Source of the DNA: Gallionellaceae bacterium
GTDB taxonomy: Bacteria > Pseudomonadota > Gammaproteobacteria > Burkholderiales > Thiobacillaceae
Length of the DNA stretch: 64,000 nt
Assembly (NCBI GenBank): GCA_028714875.1
Contig: JAQTLN010000001.1
Span: forward strand, 1-64,000
Reading direction: 5' to 3'
Shown: positions 45,807-56,718 of the stretch, piece by piece
Layout of the letters: every line of letters starts with the position of its first letter
Numbering within the stretch: the first letter of the stretch is position 1
Notes under the pieces: model-generated
The model's input: only the letters and a program-made list of their open reading frames with translations
Database searches by the model: none
Told to the model about the DNA's origin: nothing
Made by a program: the position numbers and the translations under genes

Positions 45807-48563
45807 ATGAACGTCGAACAATTCGCCACTGAACTCAAGGTTGCGCCCACGCTGTTGGTGGAGCAGTTGCAATCCGCCGGTGTAACCGTCCAGGGAATCG
45901 GCGATGTCCTCTCCGACCAGGACAAGTCGCGCTTGCTGGATTACCTGCGCGGCAAGCATGGCGCCAAAGAGGGCAAGACCAAAATTACGCTGACACGCAA
46001 GCAGACCAGTGAGATCAAGACTGCCGACAGTAGCGGCCGCACCCGCACCGTGCAGGTGGAAATGCGCAAGAAGCGCACGCTGATCAAGCGAGAAGTGGGG
46101 CACGGCGATGCCGCCGCCCACGACAAGGTGGCGGAAGCGCCGGAAGAGGTACTGGAGCCGGTGATGCCGGTTGAGGTCGAGGTGGCCGAGACCGCGTCGG
46201 TTCAGCCGGAGCCGGTGGTGGAAGTGGCGCCCGAGCCTGAAGTAGATGAACCTGTGGTTGCGGCTCCGGTCGAGACGATCGTCGAGGTAGTGGTCGAGGC
46301 GACGCCGGTCCAGGAAGCGACGGAGGCGGTCGGCGCGGAAGAAGTGGCCGAAGAGAAAGCCGAGCGGCCGGTCATCAAGCGCCCGGTCTCCGTGATCGAC
46401 GATGCCGAACGCCAGGCGCGAGAGCAGGAAGCCAAGCGCCACGCCACTTTGCGCGCCATCCAGGAAGCCGAACACAAGGCCAAGCAGGAGCGCGAAGCCG
46501 CGCGCCGACAGGCCGAACTGGACGCCAAGGCGGCGCTGGCGCGTGGACCGGAAGTCGCCGCGACGAGCGCCACACCCGCGTCAGCCGGTGAAGCCACGCC
46601 CGCCGAAGCCAAGCCCGCCGTCAAACCCGCCGTTAAGCCCAAGGTAGCCAAGCCCGCCGCCAAGAAAGGCAAGGTCGAACCGGTCACCGGCAAGCGCCCA
46701 GGCCTCAAGACCCGCGGCGCCACGGAGGGTGATGGTTGGCGTTCGCGCAAGGGACGCCACCACAAGAGCGAACATGAGCAATCTCAGCAACTGCCGGTTG
46801 AAGCGGTGGTGCGTGAGGTGCTGGTTCCGGAAACCATCAGCGTCGCCGATCTGGCGCACAAGATGTCGGTGAAAGCGGCGGAAGTGATCAAGGCGCTCAT
46901 GAAGATGGGCTCGATGGTCACCATCAACCAGGTACTGGACCAGGACACCGCCATGATACTGGTGGAAGAAATGGGCCATATCGCCAAGCCGGCACCCACC
47001 GACAGCCCGGAGTCCTATCTGGAAGACGAGGAGTTGGCAAGAGAAGTGGAATTCCTGCCGCGCGCCCCGGTGGTGACGGTGATGGGTCACGTCGACCACG
47101 GCAAGACCTCATTGCTCGACCGTATCCGCAAGGCCCGCGTGGCGGCGGGCGAAGCGGGTGGCATTACCCAGCACATCGGCGCCTACCATGTGGAAACCTC
47201 GAAGGGCATGGTCACCTTCCTCGACACCCCCGGCCACGAAGCGTTTACCGCCATGCGGGCGCGTGGTGCCAAGGTGACCGACCTGGTGATCCTGGTCGTC
47301 GCGGCCGATGACGGCGTCATGCCGCAGACGCGGGAAGCCATCCACCACGCGAAGGCCGGCAATGTGCCGGTCATTGTCGCGGTCAACAAGATCGACAAGC
47401 CGGGCGCCAACCCGGAAAAAATTCGTCAGGAAGTCTCCAACGAAGGCGTGGTGCCGGAAGAATGGGGCGGTGACGCCATGTTCGTGGACGTGTCCGCGAA
47501 GACCGGCGCGGGCATCGACGCGCTGCTCGATGCCATCCTGCTGCAAGCTGAAGTGCTGGAACTCAAGGCGCCGGTCGATACCCTGGCCAAGGGTGTCGTC
47601 GTGGAATCACGCCTGGACAAGGGGCGTGGCCCGGTTGCCACGGTGCTGGTGCAATCCGGCACCCTGAAACGCGGCGACATCGTGCTCGCCGGTTCCGCCT
47701 TCGGTCGCGTGCGCGCCATGCTGGACGAGGACGGCAAGCCCATATCCCAGGCCGGTCCCGCCATTCCGGTGGAAATCCAGGGCCTGTCCGACGTGCCGGG
47801 CGCGGGCGTGGATGTACTGGTCCTGCACGACGAGAAGAAGGCGCGCGAAATCGCCCTGTTCCGTCAAGGCATGTTCCGTGACGTGAAACTCGCCAAGCAA
47901 CAGGCCTCCAAGCTGGAAAACATCTTCGACCAGATGGGCGAAGGTGAAGTGAAGTCTCTGCCGCTGATCCTGAAGGCCGACGTGCAAGGCTCTTACGAAG
48001 GCTTGGCGCATGCCCTGAACAAGCTTTCCACAGCGGAGGTGAAGGTCAACCTGATCCACTCCGCGGTCGGTTCGATTTCCGAATCCGACGTCAACCTGGC
48101 CATCGCCTCCAAGGCCGTGATCATCGGCTTCAACGTGCGCGCCGATGCCCAGAGCCGCAAGCTGGCCGAATCCGCCGGAGTCGACATCCGTTACTACAAC
48201 ATCATTTACGAAGCCGTGGATGACGTGAAAGCCGCGCTGGGTGGCCTGCTCTCTCCGGAGAAGAAGGAAAACGCCCTCGGTCTGGCCGAGATCCGCCAGG
48301 TGTTCCGCATCACCAAGGTGGGCGCGGTCGCCGGTTGTTTCGTGCTCGAAGGCCAGTTGAAGCGCTCCGCCCGTGTCCGTGTGCTGCGCGACCACGTGGT
48401 GGTACATGACGGCGAGCTGGACTCCCTCAAACGCTTCAAGGATGACGTGAAGGATGTGAAGGCGGGCTTCGAATGCGGCCTGAACCTGAAGAACTTCAAT
48501 GACATCCAGGAAGGCGACCAGCTCGAATGCTATGAGGTGGTCGAGGTTGCGAGAACCCTTTGA
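45807..48563 (+). CDS. infB: Translation initiation factor IF-2
   Basis: IF-2 is the GTPase that places initiator tRNA on the 30S subunit and promotes subunit joining. The 918-residue protein has the IF2 N-terminal subdomain, a long acidic and Ala/Lys-rich linker (about 110-330), a second conserved start ([20 protein letters not shown]) and the G domain with GHVDHGKT at 427-434, DTPGHE and NKID. Domains II to IV follow. An internal start producing a shorter isoform, known for E. coli, cannot be decided here. Confidence 0.97.
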   Translation: MNVEQFATELKVAPTLLVEQLQSAGVTVQGIGDVLSDQDKSRLLDYLRGKHGAKEGKTKITLTRKQTSEIKTADSSGRTRTVQVEMRKKRTLIKREVGHGDAAAHDKVAEAPEEVLEPVMPVEVEVAETASVQPEPVVEVAPEPEVDEPVVAAPVETIVEVVVEATPVQEATEAVGAEEVAEEKAERPVIKRPVSVIDDAERQAREQEAKRHATLRAIQEAEHKAKQEREAARRQAELDAKAALARGPEVAATSATPASAGEATPAEAKPAVKPAVKPKVAKPAAKKGKVEPVTGKRPGLKTRGATEGDGWRSRKGRHHKSEHEQSQQLPVEAVVREVLVPETISVADLAHKMSVKAAEVIKALMKMGSMVTINQVLDQDTAMILVEEMGHIAKPAPTDSPESYLEDEELAREVEFLPRAPVVTVMGHVDHGKTSLLDRIRKARVAAGEAGGITQHIGAYHVETSKGMVTFLDTPGHEAFTAMRARGAKVTDLVILVVAADDGVMPQTREAIHHAKAGNVPVIVAVNKIDKPGANPEKIRQEVSNEGVVPEEWGGDAMFVDVSAKTGAGIDALLDAILLQAEVLELKAPVDTLAKGVVVESRLDKGRGPVATVLVQSGTLKRGDIVLAGSAFGRVRAMLDEDGKPISQAGPAIPVEIQGLSDVPGAGVDVLVLHDEKKAREIALFRQGMFRDVKLAKQQASKLENIFDQMGEGEVKSLPLILKADVQGSYEGLAHALNKLSTAEVKVNLIHSAVGSISESDVNLAIASKAVIIGFNVRADAQSRKLAESAGVDIRYYNIIYEAVDDVKAALGGLLSPEKKENALGLAEIRQVFRITKVGAVAGCFVLEGQLKRSARVRVLRDHVVVHDGELDSLKRFKDDVKDVKAGFECGLNLKNFNDIQEGDQLECYEVVEVARTL

Positions 48564-48566
48564 ACT

Positions 48567-48621
48567 AGCGAGGACTGAGTGCTGAGTAGCGAGTACTCAG
48601 CACTTGGCACTCAGCACTCAT
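48567..48621. repeat. ACTGAGTGCTGAG repeat between infB and rbfA
   Basis: Nested copies of GACTGAGTGCTGAGT, AGTACTCAGCACT and GGCACTCAGCACTCA form inverted and direct repeats filling the whole gap. It displaces any normal ribosome site before rbfA; only TCCTCCT, the anti-complement, precedes the ATG. Confidence 0.7.
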
Positions 48622-48627
48622 CCTCCT

Positions 48628-49008
48628 ATGGCCAATCAAAGAAACCTTCGTGTAGCCGAACAGATCCGCCAGGAACTGGCGGACATCCATGCGCGCGAAA
48701 TGAAAGATCCGCGCGTGGTCGGCGTCACGTTCACCGCCGTGAATGTCACCACCGATCTGGAGCATGCCAAGGTCTGGTTCACCGTATTCAGCGGCGACCA
48801 TGAGGCCGCGCGCAAGGGATTGGGCAGCGCCGCCGGTTTTCTGCGCAGCGAACTCGCGAAACGCATGACCCTGCGTACCGTGCCCAAACTTACCTTCGTC
48901 TACGACGCCTCGGTGGAGCGCGGCGCCCATTTGTCCGAACTTATCGACAAAGCCGTGGCGGAAGACCGCAAGCATCATCAGGGCGATGCGCCGGACAGCG
49001 ACAGTTAA
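48628..49008 (+). CDS. rbfA: Ribosome-binding factor A
   Basis: RbfA is a cold-shock 30S maturation factor with a KH-like fold. The 126-residue protein starts NQRNLRVAEQIRQELADI and has the AARKGLGSAAGFLRSELAKRM and PKLTFVYDASVERGAHL segments, typical of RbfA. The ATG at 48628 is fixed by the conserved N-terminus, but no Shine-Dalgarno sequence precedes it because a repeat fills the gap. Confidence 0.93.
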   Translation: MANQRNLRVAEQIRQELADIHAREMKDPRVVGVTFTAVNVTTDLEHAKVWFTVFSGDHEAARKGLGSAAGFLRSELAKRMTLRTVPKLTFVYDASVERGAHLSELIDKAVAEDRKHHQGDAPDSDS

Positions 49009-49034
49009 CCGCGCGTTTGTTCTCGAATATCAGC

Positions 49035-50018
49035 ATGGTTGACGAACAGGGTGCGCGGGCCGGCTCTCAGCCCGAGGGCGAGTCGCCTCGGCGTTCACGG
49101 GTGTCTGCCGCCTCGCGGGCGAACAAAATCGTCAAACGCGCCATTTCCGGCGTGCTTTTGCTCGACAAGGCCGCCGGCTTCACTTCCAACGCCGCCTTGC
49201 AGAAAGCCAAGTGGCTGTACCGCGCGCAAAAGGCCGGCCATACCGGCACCCTTGATCCCTTCGCCACCGGTCTGCTTCCCCTATGCCTGGGTGAAGCCAC
49301 CAAGTTCTCGCAATTCCTGCTCGATGCCGACAAGGTTTATCGCGCCGAAATCCGCTTCGGCATTCGTACTTCCAGTGGCGACCTGGATGGCGAGGTGATT
49401 GCCGAACGGCCGGTCAACTTCGGCACAACGGCGCTGGAGCAGGCGCTGGAGCGCTTTCGCGGCGAAATCGAGCAAGTGCCGCCGATGCACTCCGCCCTGA
49501 AACATGCCGGTCGGCCGCTATATGAATATGCGCGCCAGGGCATCGAGATCGAACGGGCGGCACGCCGTGTGACCGTGTACGACCTGGAACTGGAAAACTT
49601 CGACGGCACTCATGCCAGCGTGCGTGTGCACAGCAGCAAAGGTTTCTATGTGCGCGCGCTCGCCGACGACCTGGGTGAAGTCCTTGGTTGTGGTGGACAT
49701 CTGGTCGGGCTCGATCGTCTGCAAGTCGGTCCCTACCACCTGGATGACGCAATCAGCCTGGAAGCCCTGGCGGAACTCACGGAGGAAGCGCGCGACGCGC
49801 GCCTGCTGCCCGCCGACAATCTCGCCCTCGATCTGCCGCGCATCGACCTCGATCTCGAAGCCGCCTGGCAGATCAGCCACGGCCAGGCCATCTGGCGCGC
49901 CGGCCTGCATGTCGGGGAGTTGCTGCGTCTCTATGCTCCGGATGGCCGCTTTCTTGGCGTGGCGGAAGTCGATCAAGATGGTAAAGCCGCGCCGAAACGC
50001 CTTGTTTCCAGTGAATGA
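49035..50018 (+). CDS. truB: tRNA pseudouridine(55) synthase TruB
   Basis: TruB makes pseudouridine 55 in tRNA. The 327-residue protein has the catalytic segment [20 protein letters not shown] (Asp nucleophile), [20 protein letters not shown] before it, and [19 protein letters not shown] near 206. The N-terminus has about 30 residues beyond the usual start; GTG at about 49100 is an alternative. It lies in the standard rbfA-truB-rpsO order. Confidence 0.93.
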   Translation: MVDEQGARAGSQPEGESPRRSRVSAASRANKIVKRAISGVLLLDKAAGFTSNAALQKAKWLYRAQKAGHTGTLDPFATGLLPLCLGEATKFSQFLLDADKVYRAEIRFGIRTSSGDLDGEVIAERPVNFGTTALEQALERFRGEIEQVPPMHSALKHAGRPLYEYARQGIEIERAARRVTVYDLELENFDGTHASVRVHSSKGFYVRALADDLGEVLGCGGHLVGLDRLQVGPYHLDDAISLEALAELTEEARDARLLPADNLALDLPRIDLDLEAAWQISHGQAIWRAGLHVGELLRLYAPDGRFLGVAEVDQDGKAAPKRLVSSE

Positions 50019-50078
50019 GGCAAGCCGGTGGGCAGACGACCACCAGCACTCTATCCCGTTCTCAGCCCCATGAATTGC

Positions 50079-50108
50079 TTGAGAAATTCCTTGTCCCGCG
50101 CGTAGAAT
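50079..50108 (+). promoter_or_regulatory. Sigma-70 promoter of rpsO
   Basis: TTGAGA at 50079-50084, an 18-base spacer and TAGAAT at 50103-50108 form a plausible promoter 27 bases before the rpsO start. A separate rpsO promoter is known from E. coli. Confidence 0.65.
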
Positions 50109-50134
50109 GCGCGTTTTTCGTTGGAGTAGCCAAG

Positions 50135-50404
50135 ATGGCCGTCACCACCCCTCAGAAAGCTCAGATCGTTGAAGACTATCAGCGCGCCGCCGCCGATACC
50201 GGCTCCCCGGAAGTTCAGGTTGCCCTGCTCACCGCCCGTATCAATGACCTGACCGGTCACTTCAAAACCCATGCCAAGGATCACCATTCCCGCCGCGGCC
50301 TGCTCAAGATGGTCAGCCGTCGTCGCCGTCTGCTGGACTACCTCAAGTCCAAGAATGCCGACAGCTACACCAATCTGATCAAGCGCCTCGGTTTGCGTAA
50401 GTAA
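50135..50404 (+). CDS. rpsO: 30S ribosomal protein S15
   Basis: S15 binds 16S rRNA in the platform of the 30S subunit. The 89-residue protein (standard length) has [21 protein letters not shown] and [20 protein letters not shown], the family signature. ATG follows TTGGAG. pnp starts 69 bases downstream, as in most proteobacteria. Confidence 0.97.
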   Translation: MAVTTPQKAQIVEDYQRAAADTGSPEVQVALLTARINDLTGHFKTHAKDHHSRRGLLKMVSRRRRLLDYLKSKNADSYTNLIKRLGLRK

Positions 50405-50473
50405 TTACACGCAAGCAATCCATCTGGCAGGCAGCACCCAGAAACAAGACAGCAAATATAGGAAAAAGTCAGC

Positions 50474-52594
50474 GTGAATCCGGTCAAGAAGACATTTCAA
50501 TACGGTCGCCATCAAGTCACCCTGGAAACCGGCGAGATCGCTCGCCAGGCCGACGGTGCCGTGATCGTCAACATGGACGACACCGTGGTGCTGGTCACCG
50601 TGGTAGCGAAAAACGAAGTGAAACCGGGCCAGGATTTCTTCCCGCTGACTGTCGATTACCAGGAAAAGGCCTATGCCGCCGGCCGCATTCCCGGCGGTTT
50701 CCTGAAGCGCGAGTCGAACAACTCCACCAGGGAAACGCTGATTTGCCGCCTGATCGACCGTCCGATCCGCCCGCTGTTTCCGGATGGCTTCTTCAATGAA
50801 GTGCAGGTCGTCGCGCTGGTGATTTCGGCCAACCCGGAAGTCGATCCCGATATTCCCGCGCTGATCGGCGCTTCCGCCGCGCTGGCGCTGTCCGGTCTGC
50901 CGTTCGACGGCCCGGTGGGTGCCGCCCGCGTTGGCTACATTGACGGCCAGTATGTCCTGAACCCGACCACGACGGAGCTGAAAACCTCCAAGCTGGATCT
51001 GGTCGTGGCCGGTACCGAGTCCGCCGTGCTGATGGTGGAGTCGGAAGCCGACCAGTTGTCGGAAGAAGTGATGCTGGGCGCCGTGGTGTTCGGCCACGAG
51101 CAGATGCAGGTCGCCATCGACGCGATCAATGATCTCGCCGACGAAGCCGGCAAGGACGCCTGGGACTGGAGCGCGCCGGAAACCGACGCCGCCATGCTTG
51201 AAAAGATGAGCGGCCTCTGCGCCGACGCGCTTGCCGCCGCCTATTCGATCAAGCAGAAGCAGGCGCGCGTGACCGAAGTCGACGCCATTCGCGGCCGAGT
51301 CATGGCCGAGTTGCTCAGCCCGGACCTGGATACCACCCAGGTCAACGCGATCAAGGACATGTTCCACACCCTGGAAGCCAAGGTCGTGCGCAGCCGCATC
51401 CTGGCCGGCGAGCCGCGTATCGATGGTCGCGACACCCGCACCGTGCGCCCCATCAGCATTCGCACCGGCGTGCTGCCGCGCGCCCACGGTTCCGCGCTGT
51501 TTACCCGTGGCGAGACGCAAGCGCTGGTGGTTGCCACCCTGGGCACCGGCCGCGACGAGCAGACTATTGAATCGCTCACCGGCAATTACAGCGACCATTT
51601 CCTGCTGAATTACAACATGCCTCCCTTCGCCACCGGCGAAACCGGGCGCATGGGCGCACCCAAGCGCCGCGAAGTCGGCCACGGCCGCCTCGCCAAGCGC
51701 GCCCTGACGGCTTGTCTGCCGACCAAGGAAGAATTCGGCTACACCATCCGTCTGGTCTCCGAAGTCACTGAATCCAACGGCTCCTCCTCCATGGCTTCCG
51801 TCTGCGGCGGCAGCCTGGCGATGATGGACGCCGGCGTACCCATGAAAGATCACGTGGCCGGCATCGCCATGGGTTTGATCAAGGAAGGCAACCGCTTTGC
51901 CGTGTTGACCGACATCCTGGGCGACGAAGATCACCTGGGCGACATGGACTTCAAGGTCGCCGGCACCAAAAACGGCATCAATGCCCTGCAGATGGACATC
52001 AAGATCCAGGGCATCACCAAGGAAATCATGCAAGTTGCGCTGAGCCAGGCGAGCGAGGCCCGCATGCATATCCTCGGCATCATGGAGCAGGCCGAGGCCG
52101 CCCCGCACGAACTGAGTGCCTACGCGCCGCGCATCATCACCATGAAGATCAATCCGGAAAAAATCCGCGATGTGATCGGCAAGGGTGGCGCAGTCATTCG
52201 CGCGCTGACCGAAGAGACTGGCACCCAGATCGACATCGACGAGAGCGGCACCATCAAGATCGCCTGCACCACCACTGAATCCGGTGAACTGGCGCGGAAG
52301 CGGATCGAGGACATCACCGCCGAGGTCGAAGTGGGCCGCACCTACGATGGCACCGTGCTGAAGATTCTCGACTTCGGCGCCATCGTCAACGTGCTGCCGG
52401 GCAAGGATGGCCTCCTGCATATCTCGCAGATCGCCCACCAGCGTGTCAACGCGGTCACCGACTTCCTCAAGGAAGGCCAGGCCGTGCAGGTCAAGGTGTT
52501 GGAGACCGACGAGAAAGGCCGCATGCGTCTGTCCATGAAGGCTTTGATCGAAGTGCCGGTACCGCAGGCGCCCACCGAGCCCGCCGCCGAGTAA
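50474..52594 (+). CDS. pnp: Polyribonucleotide nucleotidyltransferase (PNPase)
   Basis: PNPase degrades RNA from the 3' end by phosphorolysis, with RNase E in the degradosome. The 706-residue protein has two RNase PH domains ([21 protein letters not shown] near 55 and the [20 protein letters not shown] catalytic region near 438), a KH domain ([20 protein letters not shown] near 563) and a C-terminal S1 domain ([21 protein letters not shown]). GTG is the start, as commonly annotated for this gene in related genomes. A strong terminator follows. Confidence 0.97.
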   Translation: MNPVKKTFQYGRHQVTLETGEIARQADGAVIVNMDDTVVLVTVVAKNEVKPGQDFFPLTVDYQEKAYAAGRIPGGFLKRESNNSTRETLICRLIDRPIRPLFPDGFFNEVQVVALVISANPEVDPDIPALIGASAALALSGLPFDGPVGAARVGYIDGQYVLNPTTTELKTSKLDLVVAGTESAVLMVESEADQLSEEVMLGAVVFGHEQMQVAIDAINDLADEAGKDAWDWSAPETDAAMLEKMSGLCADALAAAYSIKQKQARVTEVDAIRGRVMAELLSPDLDTTQVNAIKDMFHTLEAKVVRSRILAGEPRIDGRDTRTVRPISIRTGVLPRAHGSALFTRGETQALVVATLGTGRDEQTIESLTGNYSDHFLLNYNMPPFATGETGRMGAPKRREVGHGRLAKRALTACLPTKEEFGYTIRLVSEVTESNGSSSMASVCGGSLAMMDAGVPMKDHVAGIAMGLIKEGNRFAVLTDILGDEDHLGDMDFKVAGTKNGINALQMDIKIQGITKEIMQVALSQASEARMHILGIMEQAEAAPHELSAYAPRIITMKINPEKIRDVIGKGGAVIRALTEETGTQIDIDESGTIKIACTTTESGELARKRIEDITAEVEVGRTYDGTVLKILDFGAIVNVLPGKDGLLHISQIAHQRVNAVTDFLKEGQAVQVKVLETDEKGRMRLSMKALIEVPVPQAPTEPAAE

Positions 52595-52610
52595 TCGGCG
52601 CGGACAAGAA

Positions 52611-52637
52611 AAAAGCGGCCTGCGGGCCGCTTTTTTC
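52611..52637 (+). terminator. Intrinsic terminator of the rimP-pnp region
   Basis: AAAGCGGCC, TGCG, GGCCGCTTTTTT forms a stable hairpin 17 bases after the pnp stop. Confidence 0.94.
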
Positions 52638-52688
52638 TTAGATTGGGTAAGGTCTGGATTGGCGCGAATGCTTGATTTCGTGCCTTGC

Positions 52689-52745
52689 TAGCGCCGGCTT
52701 CCAGCCGGCTGTTCGAACAGACGCCGGCAAGGGTGCCGGCGCTAC
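52689..52745. repeat. GCGCCGGC palindromic repeat pair
   Basis: TAGCGCCGGCTTCCAGCCGG and CCGGCAAGGGTGCCGGCGC with TAC form a composite inverted repeat in the convergent gap between pnp and the next gene. Confidence 0.75.
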
Positions 52746-52764
52746 GGCAGACGCATTGCCGCGC

Positions 52765-53241
52765 TCAGTTCGCCCCGATCAGATCCAGGAAACCCTGCCA
52801 CCAGCGCTTCCGATTTTGCGGGACGAGGTGGCTGGGGGAGAGGTCGGAAGGCGGCAATTTCGACATTACCCAGCCGGGCAGGATGCGGTGTTTGCTGGAA
52901 CCGCACGAGGTTCCCAGATGATTGGGGTCGTAGATCTTGATGATGCTGGGGGCGTCGAGATTGTCGGCGTAGACGATGCCGCAGTAGTCCTCGTGATGTT
53001 CACGGCGCAGCAGTACGTCGATCTCGCGGGTGAAGGCGGCGACGTGTTCCGCGTCGGCCGGCTCGCTCGGGCGTTCCTCGCCGAGGGCGTAGAGATACCA
53101 GCCGGCCCCGGTGTCCAGGCGCTCCCAGAAGGCGGTGAGCTGTTGCCAGGACAGCAGGCTGTAGAGGGTGCCGTTGAACAGCTGGTCGAATTCGGAGTGT
53201 TGGGAACTGAGTTGGGAGCTGACTTGGGCGGTGGACTGCAT
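52765..53241 (-). CDS. Conserved hypothetical protein
   Basis: A 158-residue soluble protein I do not recognise. It is rich in aromatic residues (WERLDTGAGWYLYALGEERP near 38, NRKRWWQGFLDLIGAN at the end) and has REHHEDYCGIVYADNLDAP near 80-98. There is no signal peptide. It diverges from cbbY, with 82 bases between the starts, and the conserved-looking core suggests a real gene rather than an artefact. Confidence 0.65.
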   Translation of the reverse strand: MQSTAQVSSQLSSQHSEFDQLFNGTLYSLLSWQQLTAFWERLDTGAGWYLYALGEERPSEPADAEHVAAFTREIDVLLRREHHEDYCGIVYADNLDAPSIIKIYDPNHLGTSCGSSKHRILPGWVMSKLPPSDLSPSHLVPQNRKRWWQGFLDLIGAN

Positions 53242-53323
53242 GTGGCGCCCTCTAGGCGACGGTGGGGCGCGAATTGTAACTGTCTGAATCGTTTTGAAAA
53301 ACCTGTAAATTCAAGGAATTGCC

Positions 53324-54082
53324 ATGCTTAAAGCACTGTTGTTCGACGTCGATGGAACCCTGGCCGATACCGAGCGCGATGGTCATCGCCCGGCCTTCAA
53401 CGCGGCATTTCGCGAGTTCGGCATGGATTGGGATTGGGATGTGCCGCTCTACGGCGAATTGCTGGCGGTCACCGGCGGCAAGGAACGGATGAAATATTAC
53501 GTCGAACACTTCCGTCCCGATTACGTGAAGCCCGCCAATTTCGACGAACTGGTTGCCCAACTGCACCAGGCCAAGACCCGCCACTACACCCAGTTGCTGG
53601 CCGCGGGCGGCATACCGCTGCGCCCCGGTGTCGAGCGCCTGTTGCGCGAAGCGCGCGCCGCCGGCCTGATCCTGGGCGTGGCCACCACCACCACCCCGGA
53701 AAACGTCACCGCCCTGTTACGTTACAGCCTGGCCGAGGATGGCGCCGACTGGTTCACGGTGATCGCCGCCGGTGACATCGTCCCGGCCAAGAAGCCCGCC
53801 GCCGACATCTACGTCTGGGCCCTGCAACAACTCGGCCTGAGCCCCGAGGAATGCCTCGCGTTCGAGGATTCCGAGAACGGCATCCGTTCTTCGCTGGGCG
53901 CCGGCCTGAAGACCGTGGTGACGATCAACGATTACACCCGCGATCATGACTTCACCGGCGCGCTGGCGGTTCTGACCGATCTGGGCGAGGCGGGCGCCCC
54001 TTACCGCCGTCTCGATGTTGCTGGAGAGGGAGAGCGGGGTTATGTCGATGTGGCGGCCCTGCGCGCCTGGCACGCCCGCTGA
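53324..54082 (+). CDS. cbbY: CbbY-type HAD phosphatase
   Basis: CbbY dephosphorylates xylulose-1,5-bisphosphate, an inhibitory misfire product of Rubisco. The 252-residue HAD protein has the nucleophile motif FDVDGTLADTERDGHRPAFN (Asp8, Asp10), LGVATTTTPENVTAL near 113 (motif II Thr) and EECLAFEDSENGIRSSLGAG near 177 (motif IV). The residues after the nucleophile match CbbY better than general beta-phosphoglucomutases. A role with cbbQ/cbbO in Rubisco maintenance is likely. Confidence 0.88.
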   Translation: MLKALLFDVDGTLADTERDGHRPAFNAAFREFGMDWDWDVPLYGELLAVTGGKERMKYYVEHFRPDYVKPANFDELVAQLHQAKTRHYTQLLAAGGIPLRPGVERLLREARAAGLILGVATTTTPENVTALLRYSLAEDGADWFTVIAAGDIVPAKKPAADIYVWALQQLGLSPEECLAFEDSENGIRSSLGAGLKTVVTINDYTRDHDFTGALAVLTDLGEAGAPYRRLDVAGEGERGYVDVAALRAWHAR

Positions 54083-54131
54083 CTCGGCCGGTGTCGCTGG
54101 TAGTTTCGATGAATATCATTCCCGCTGAGGT

Positions 54132-56246
54132 GTGAGGAGAATCCAGGCTATACCGCCAGACGACACAGGAGCACTTCCCGCCGTGGCTCACCCTGTAGCA
54201 ACGCCCACCTCGGGCGCGCAGTCCAAGGCGCTGTCCAGCTTCATATCGGCAGCCTTCCTTTGCGCCGGCTTCCTGTTGCATGCCGGGCTGGCGCAAGGGG
54301 CGGAATCGGTGGTGTTGCAGTTGCGTTGGCTGCACCAGTTCCAGTTCGCCGGCTACTACGCGGCGCTGGAAAAGGGCTACTACGCGCGGGAAGGGCTGAA
54401 CGTCGCAATACGTGAGGCCGGCCCGCATCGGCCGACGCCGCTGGACGAGGTGCTGAATGGCCACGCGCAATATGGTGTCGGCAATTCCGGCCTGGTCGCG
54501 GCTTACCAGCGTGGCAGGCCGGTAGTGGCGCTGGCCGCGCTGTTTCAACGCTCCCCCAATATCTGGCTGGTTTTGGAGAAGAGTGGAATCCACACCCCAC
54601 AGGATCTGGCCAGCCGGCGTTTGATGATGACCCGCAGTGTGGAAAACGCGGAATTGCTGGTGCTGCTTTCCAATGAAGGGGTCCGCATCGACCATCTGAA
54701 CCTCATTCCCAGCAGTTTCAATGTCCAGGATCTGATCGACGGCAAGGCCGACGCCTTCAACGCCTATTCCAGCAACGAGCCTTATTTCCTGAAACAGCGC
54801 GGCATTTCCTACCGGATCATCGACCCGCACAGCTACGGCGTGGATTTCTATAGCGACGTGCTGTTCACCAGCCAGGACGAACTGCGCGTCCATCCGGAGC
54901 GGGTTGCCGCTTTTCGCCGCGCCAGCATGGCGGGCTGGGACTACGCGCTTGCGCACCCGGAGGAAATCGTCGACCTGATTCTCGCGAGATACAGCCGGGC
55001 CAAGAGCCGCGAGCACCTATTGTTCGAAGCCCAGGCCATCCGCGCGCTCATGCAACCCGACCTGATCGAGGTCGGCCACATGAATCCCGGACGCTGGAAG
55101 CGTATTGAAACCGCCTATGCCAACCTTGGCCTGAGCGAGACGACCCGCACACTGGACGATTTCCTCTACCGCTCGCCCAGGTCCGATTGGCGCTGGCTGA
55201 TCTGGACCAGCGTGGTTCTTGCGCTGACCACGTTGGTAGCCGCCTTGATCGCGCTCATGGTCGGCCGTTTCAACCGCCAGTTGCGGCGGGAAGTGGCCGA
55301 CAAGGAAATTGCCCGCGCCGCGCTCAACGATGCCAACCAGATATTTTTCAACGTGTTGGAAGGCGTCGATGTCGCCCTGTATGTGGTCGACGCCGCCAGC
55401 CTGAAAGTGATGTTCGCCAATGCCAGCGCGCGCAATCAGTTTGGCGACTTGCTCGGGCAAACCTGCCATCAGGCCCTGCTTGATCGCCTTGAACCTTGCT
55501 CGAATTGCGTGCCCGAGGCGCAGACTCCTGTGCGCGAGGCCATGCTTGGTGTCCCTCCTTGCGTCGGGAGCGACTTCGATTTTCCGCACCCCGCCACGGG
55601 ACGCTGGTATCACGTCTCGAACCGGCAAGCCCGCTGGCTGGATGGACGCGCCGTCCTGGTGGGCGCGGCGGTGGACATCACCGGCCGCAAGCAACGGGAA
55701 AACGAACAGGAATGGCTCGCCAACCACGATCCACTGACGGCGCTGCCCAACCGCAGCCTTCTCGCGGATCGTCTGAAAAGCACGCTGGCGCTGGCGCGCC
55801 GGGGCCAATCGCTGGTGGGCGTGCTGTTTCTCGATCTGGACGGTTTCAAACCGGTGAACGACCGCTATGGCCATGCCGTGGGCGACGAGCTCCTGGAAGG
55901 CCTGGCGCGGCGTCTGGAGAGCCGCTTGCGCGGTAGCGATACCCTGGCCCGTCTGGGGGGGGACGAGTTCGTGATGGTGGTGGCGATCTCACGCTGCGAG
56001 GAACTTCGGGAAATCGTCCATCGCCTGGCCGACGACCTGCACGAACCCATCACCTTGAGCGAGGGCGTGGTCCAGATCGACGGCAGCATCGGCATCGCCG
56101 TCTACCCGCGCGACGGCGACAGCGCCGATGCGCTGCTACGTCAGGCCGACGAGGCCATGTACGCGGTCAAGCGAGCCGGGCGTGGCGGCTATGCCATGCG
56201 TGCAACACCTGACGCACTTTTGACGGTCACTCACTGGCGCCGCTGA
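54132..56246 (+). CDS. Membrane diguanylate cyclase with NMT1/THI5-like periplasmic sensor
   Basis: The 704-residue protein has a signal-type helix (FISAAFLCAGFLLHAGLAQG near 36-55), a periplasmic NMT1/THI5-like solute-binding domain (QLRWLHQFQFAGYYAALEKG to about 355), a membrane helix (VVLALTTLVAALIALMVG), a PAS-like domain with cysteines CHQALLDRLEPCSNC near 442-456, and a GGDEF domain with RLGGDEFVMVV near 608. The GGDEF motif is intact; no EAL domain is present. Such solute-binding domains bind pyrimidine precursors in transporters, so a metabolite is probably sensed. GTG 54132 or GTG 54183 may be the start. Confidence 0.85.
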   Translation: MRRIQAIPPDDTGALPAVAHPVATPTSGAQSKALSSFISAAFLCAGFLLHAGLAQGAESVVLQLRWLHQFQFAGYYAALEKGYYAREGLNVAIREAGPHRPTPLDEVLNGHAQYGVGNSGLVAAYQRGRPVVALAALFQRSPNIWLVLEKSGIHTPQDLASRRLMMTRSVENAELLVLLSNEGVRIDHLNLIPSSFNVQDLIDGKADAFNAYSSNEPYFLKQRGISYRIIDPHSYGVDFYSDVLFTSQDELRVHPERVAAFRRASMAGWDYALAHPEEIVDLILARYSRAKSREHLLFEAQAIRALMQPDLIEVGHMNPGRWKRIETAYANLGLSETTRTLDDFLYRSPRSDWRWLIWTSVVLALTTLVAALIALMVGRFNRQLRREVADKEIARAALNDANQIFFNVLEGVDVALYVVDAASLKVMFANASARNQFGDLLGQTCHQALLDRLEPCSNCVPEAQTPVREAMLGVPPCVGSDFDFPHPATGRWYHVSNRQARWLDGRAVLVGAAVDITGRKQRENEQEWLANHDPLTALPNRSLLADRLKSTLALARRGQSLVGVLFLDLDGFKPVNDRYGHAVGDELLEGLARRLESRLRGSDTLARLGGDEFVMVVAISRCEELREIVHRLADDLHEPITLSEGVVQIDGSIGIAVYPRDGDSADALLRQADEAMYAVKRAGRGGYAMRATPDALLTVTHWRR

Positions 56247-56328
56247 GGAAGCTCGTGGCGGTGGGAGAGCCAACGTGGCGACTGCGCATTTTCATATCCG
56301 CCGCACAACAGGCTGTGGCGCTTCCGGT

Positions 56329-56616
56329 TCAGACATCGATCGGCCGGTAACAGAACACGAAACGGCCCAGGCCGAAGTTGACCATGAGGGCGCCGCCGCG
56401 ATTACTGGCGTAGTCCTGCCAGCCGGGGATGGGGCACTGGAAGTGGCATTCCGAAACGCCATGCGGTGATTCCAGTCCACGATCGTTATCCCAGAATGAC
56501 AGCAACATGGCGCCGCCTTGCTTAACGAGCAGGTGGTCGGCGGCCTGGTTGGCGAGCTTCAGGCACTGGTCGAAGTTCAGATCGAGTTCATCGGCGTTGA
56601 GGTGCAGGGTTTTCAT
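56329..56616 (-). CDS. Small conserved protein (possible AF1514-like/DUF5619)
   Basis: A 95-residue soluble protein starting MKTLHLNADELDLNFDQCLK, with FWDNDRGLESPHGVSECHFQ near 41-60 and a C-terminal FGLGRFVFCYRPIDV. It recalls the AF1514-type family (DUF5619), but I hold this weakly. The start at 56616 is chosen from the conserved-looking N-terminus; a longer reading to 56679 would add 21 residues. It diverges from the next gene with 102 bases between starts. Confidence 0.55.
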   Translation of the reverse strand: MKTLHLNADELDLNFDQCLKLANQAADHLLVKQGGAMLLSFWDNDRGLESPHGVSECHFQCPIPGWQDYASNRGGALMVNFGLGRFVFCYRPIDV

Positions 56617-56718
56617 GTTCAGGGTTCCGTGCTGGGGAGTGCGGGCGATGATAAGCCGCGCAAGACGCGCGGGCGCCAATGCTATACATTAGCGACTTCT
56701 AATATTCCGGAGCCTCGC

